From: Streptomyces sp. GQFP
GTDB taxonomy: Bacteria; Actinomycetota; Actinomycetes; Streptomycetales; Streptomycetaceae
Length of the DNA: 64,000 nucleotides
Reading direction: 5' to 3'
Assembly: GCF_021545335.1 (NCBI RefSeq)
Contig: NZ_CP089312.1
Span: 1,984,001 to 2,048,000 of the forward strand
Part shown: one piece after another, positions 63,327-64,000 of the stretch
Numbering within the stretch: position 1 is the first letter of the stretch
Layout of the letters: each line of letters opens with the position of its first letter
Translations under genes and position numbers: made by a program
Notes under the pieces: generated by a model
What the model was told of the DNA's origin: nothing
The model's database searches: none
What the model saw: the letters and a program-made list of their open reading frames with translations, nothing else

Positions 63327-64000
63327 ATGACTTCCACGTCGACAACGACCGAACAGACCGGTCCGGGACTGGCCTTACTGGCAGTGCTGATGCCGGCGAT
63401 CCTCGTCACGGTCACAGCCAGCGACATGGTCAATCTGATGCTCCCGACGATCGGGGAGGAATTCGGGGCCTCCGAGGCGGAACTCGCCTGGGTCGTCACC
63501 GGCTTCCTGCTGATGTTCTCTGTCGGGATTCCCCTCTACGGCCGCGTTTCCGACCGGGTGAGCCTTCGGCGTCTCTTCGCTTTCGCACTGCTGACCTACG
63601 CCGCCGGGAGCCTTGTCTGCGCGATCTCCCCGAATCTGCCCATGCTCGTGACCGGGCGGATCGTGACGGGCCTCGGCGGGGCCGCGATCCCGGTGCTCTC
63701 GATCATCGCCGTCACGAGGCTGCTGCCGGCGGAGAAGCGCGGCATGGGGATCGGTGTCGTTTCGGCGGGCGCGGGCGTCGGCACCGCCGCCGGACCGACA
63801 CTGGGCGGTGGGGTCGGCCAGTGGCTCGGCTGGCCCGCCCTGTTCTGGATCATGCTCATGGTCTCGCTGCTGCTGCTTCCCGCCGCCTGGCGCGTGCTGC
63901 CGGACGAAGCTCCGGCGGGCGGCGGTCGACTCGACCTCCCCGGTGGCATCCTCCTCGGCAGCGGAACCGGACTGGTGCTGTTCGGCATGACCCAGGCTCA
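63327..64000 (+). CDS. MFS transporter (DHA2, EmrB/QacA type), partial (3' end outside window)
   Basis: The open 224 codons encode at least six hydrophobic segments with MFS loops: MLPTIGEEFGASEAELAWV, YGRVSDRVSLRRLF and the motif C region GVVSAGAGVGTAAGPTLGG, which marks drug-proton antiporters. GAAGGA lies upstream of the ATG. Codon 17 is TTA (63375-63377), implying bldA-dependent translation. Next to an Rrf2 regulator, it is probably a regulated efflux pump of the cluster. Confidence 0.87.
   Translation, partial: MTSTSTTTEQTGPGLALLAVLMPAILVTVTASDMVNLMLPTIGEEFGASEAELAWVVTGFLLMFSVGIPLYGRVSDRVSLRRLFAFALLTYAAGSLVCAISPNLPMLVTGRIVTGLGGAAIPVLSIIAVTRLLPAEKRGMGIGVVSAGAGVGTAAGPTLGGGVGQWLGWPALFWIMLMVSLLLLPAAWRVLPDEAPAGGGRLDLPGGILLGSGTGLVLFGMTQA

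Overview
The window is high-GC actinobacterial DNA. Codons end mostly in G or C, GTG and TTG starts are common, genes are often coupled by ATGA or GTGA overlaps, and TTA codons are rare. Gene content (HemQ-type heme synthesis, PknG, SCO6045-like and TIGR04222 proteins, a type II polyketide cluster) points to Streptomyces or a close relative. No tRNA, rRNA, CRISPR array or insertion sequence was recognised.

Region 1 (1-4134): the 5' part of a FAD-dependent oxidoreductase gene running off the left edge, and a secreted GH65-type glycosidase with a C-terminal discoidin-like domain.

Region 2 (4138-12271): a five-gene operon on the minus strand, in transcription order trypsin-like protease with a degenerate P-loop domain, PknG-type kinase, vWA protein, four-TM GlnX-like membrane protein, anchored solute-binding protein. 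Four of the five genes are joined by ATGA overlaps or lie in the same tight run. A trypco2-domain gene diverges from the protease across a mirrored 40-bp promoter. It looks like a GlnH-GlnX-PknG envelope-sensing pathway merged with the protease, vWA and trypco2 parts of actinobacterial conflict-type systems. It is my main candidate for an undescribed system.

Region 3 (12281-37741): mostly core chromosome. It holds msrB, murC, a RibD-like reductase, zapE, a beta carbonic anhydrase with a SulP transporter, an SPFH protein, a PhoX remnant, ppk2, a lipoprotein deacetylase, a PTH2-like protein, a DUF4142/DUF692 (MNIO)/TIGR04222 neighbourhood, an S33 peptidase, hemQ and hemG, a DUF4349 lipoprotein, a CoA-disulfide-reductase-like flavoprotein and a rhomboid protease. 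Four copies of a short dispersed intergenic repeat lie here.

Region 4 (37943-64000, open at the right edge): an angucycline-type type II polyketide cluster. The order FAD monooxygenase, cyclase, KS-alpha, CLF, ACP, KR, aromatase/cyclase, oxygenase-SDR fusion matches urdEFABCDLM. Biotin carboxylase and carboxyltransferase genes bracket it. Downstream are a luciferase-like oxidoreductase, an exporter, an FMN reductase, a 50-aa ORF and an alpha/beta hydrolase. Upstream is a regulatory and tailoring block: a MarR protein, three related LuxR-type regulators without the LAL ATPase domain, two paralogous SDRs with His in place of the catalytic Tyr, a SnoaL-like protein, an Rrf2 regulator and a second exporter. 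In-frame TTA codons in the CLF, the first monooxygenase, one LuxR regulator and the second exporter imply bldA control. No glycosyltransferase, methyltransferase or phosphopantetheinyl transferase is visible.
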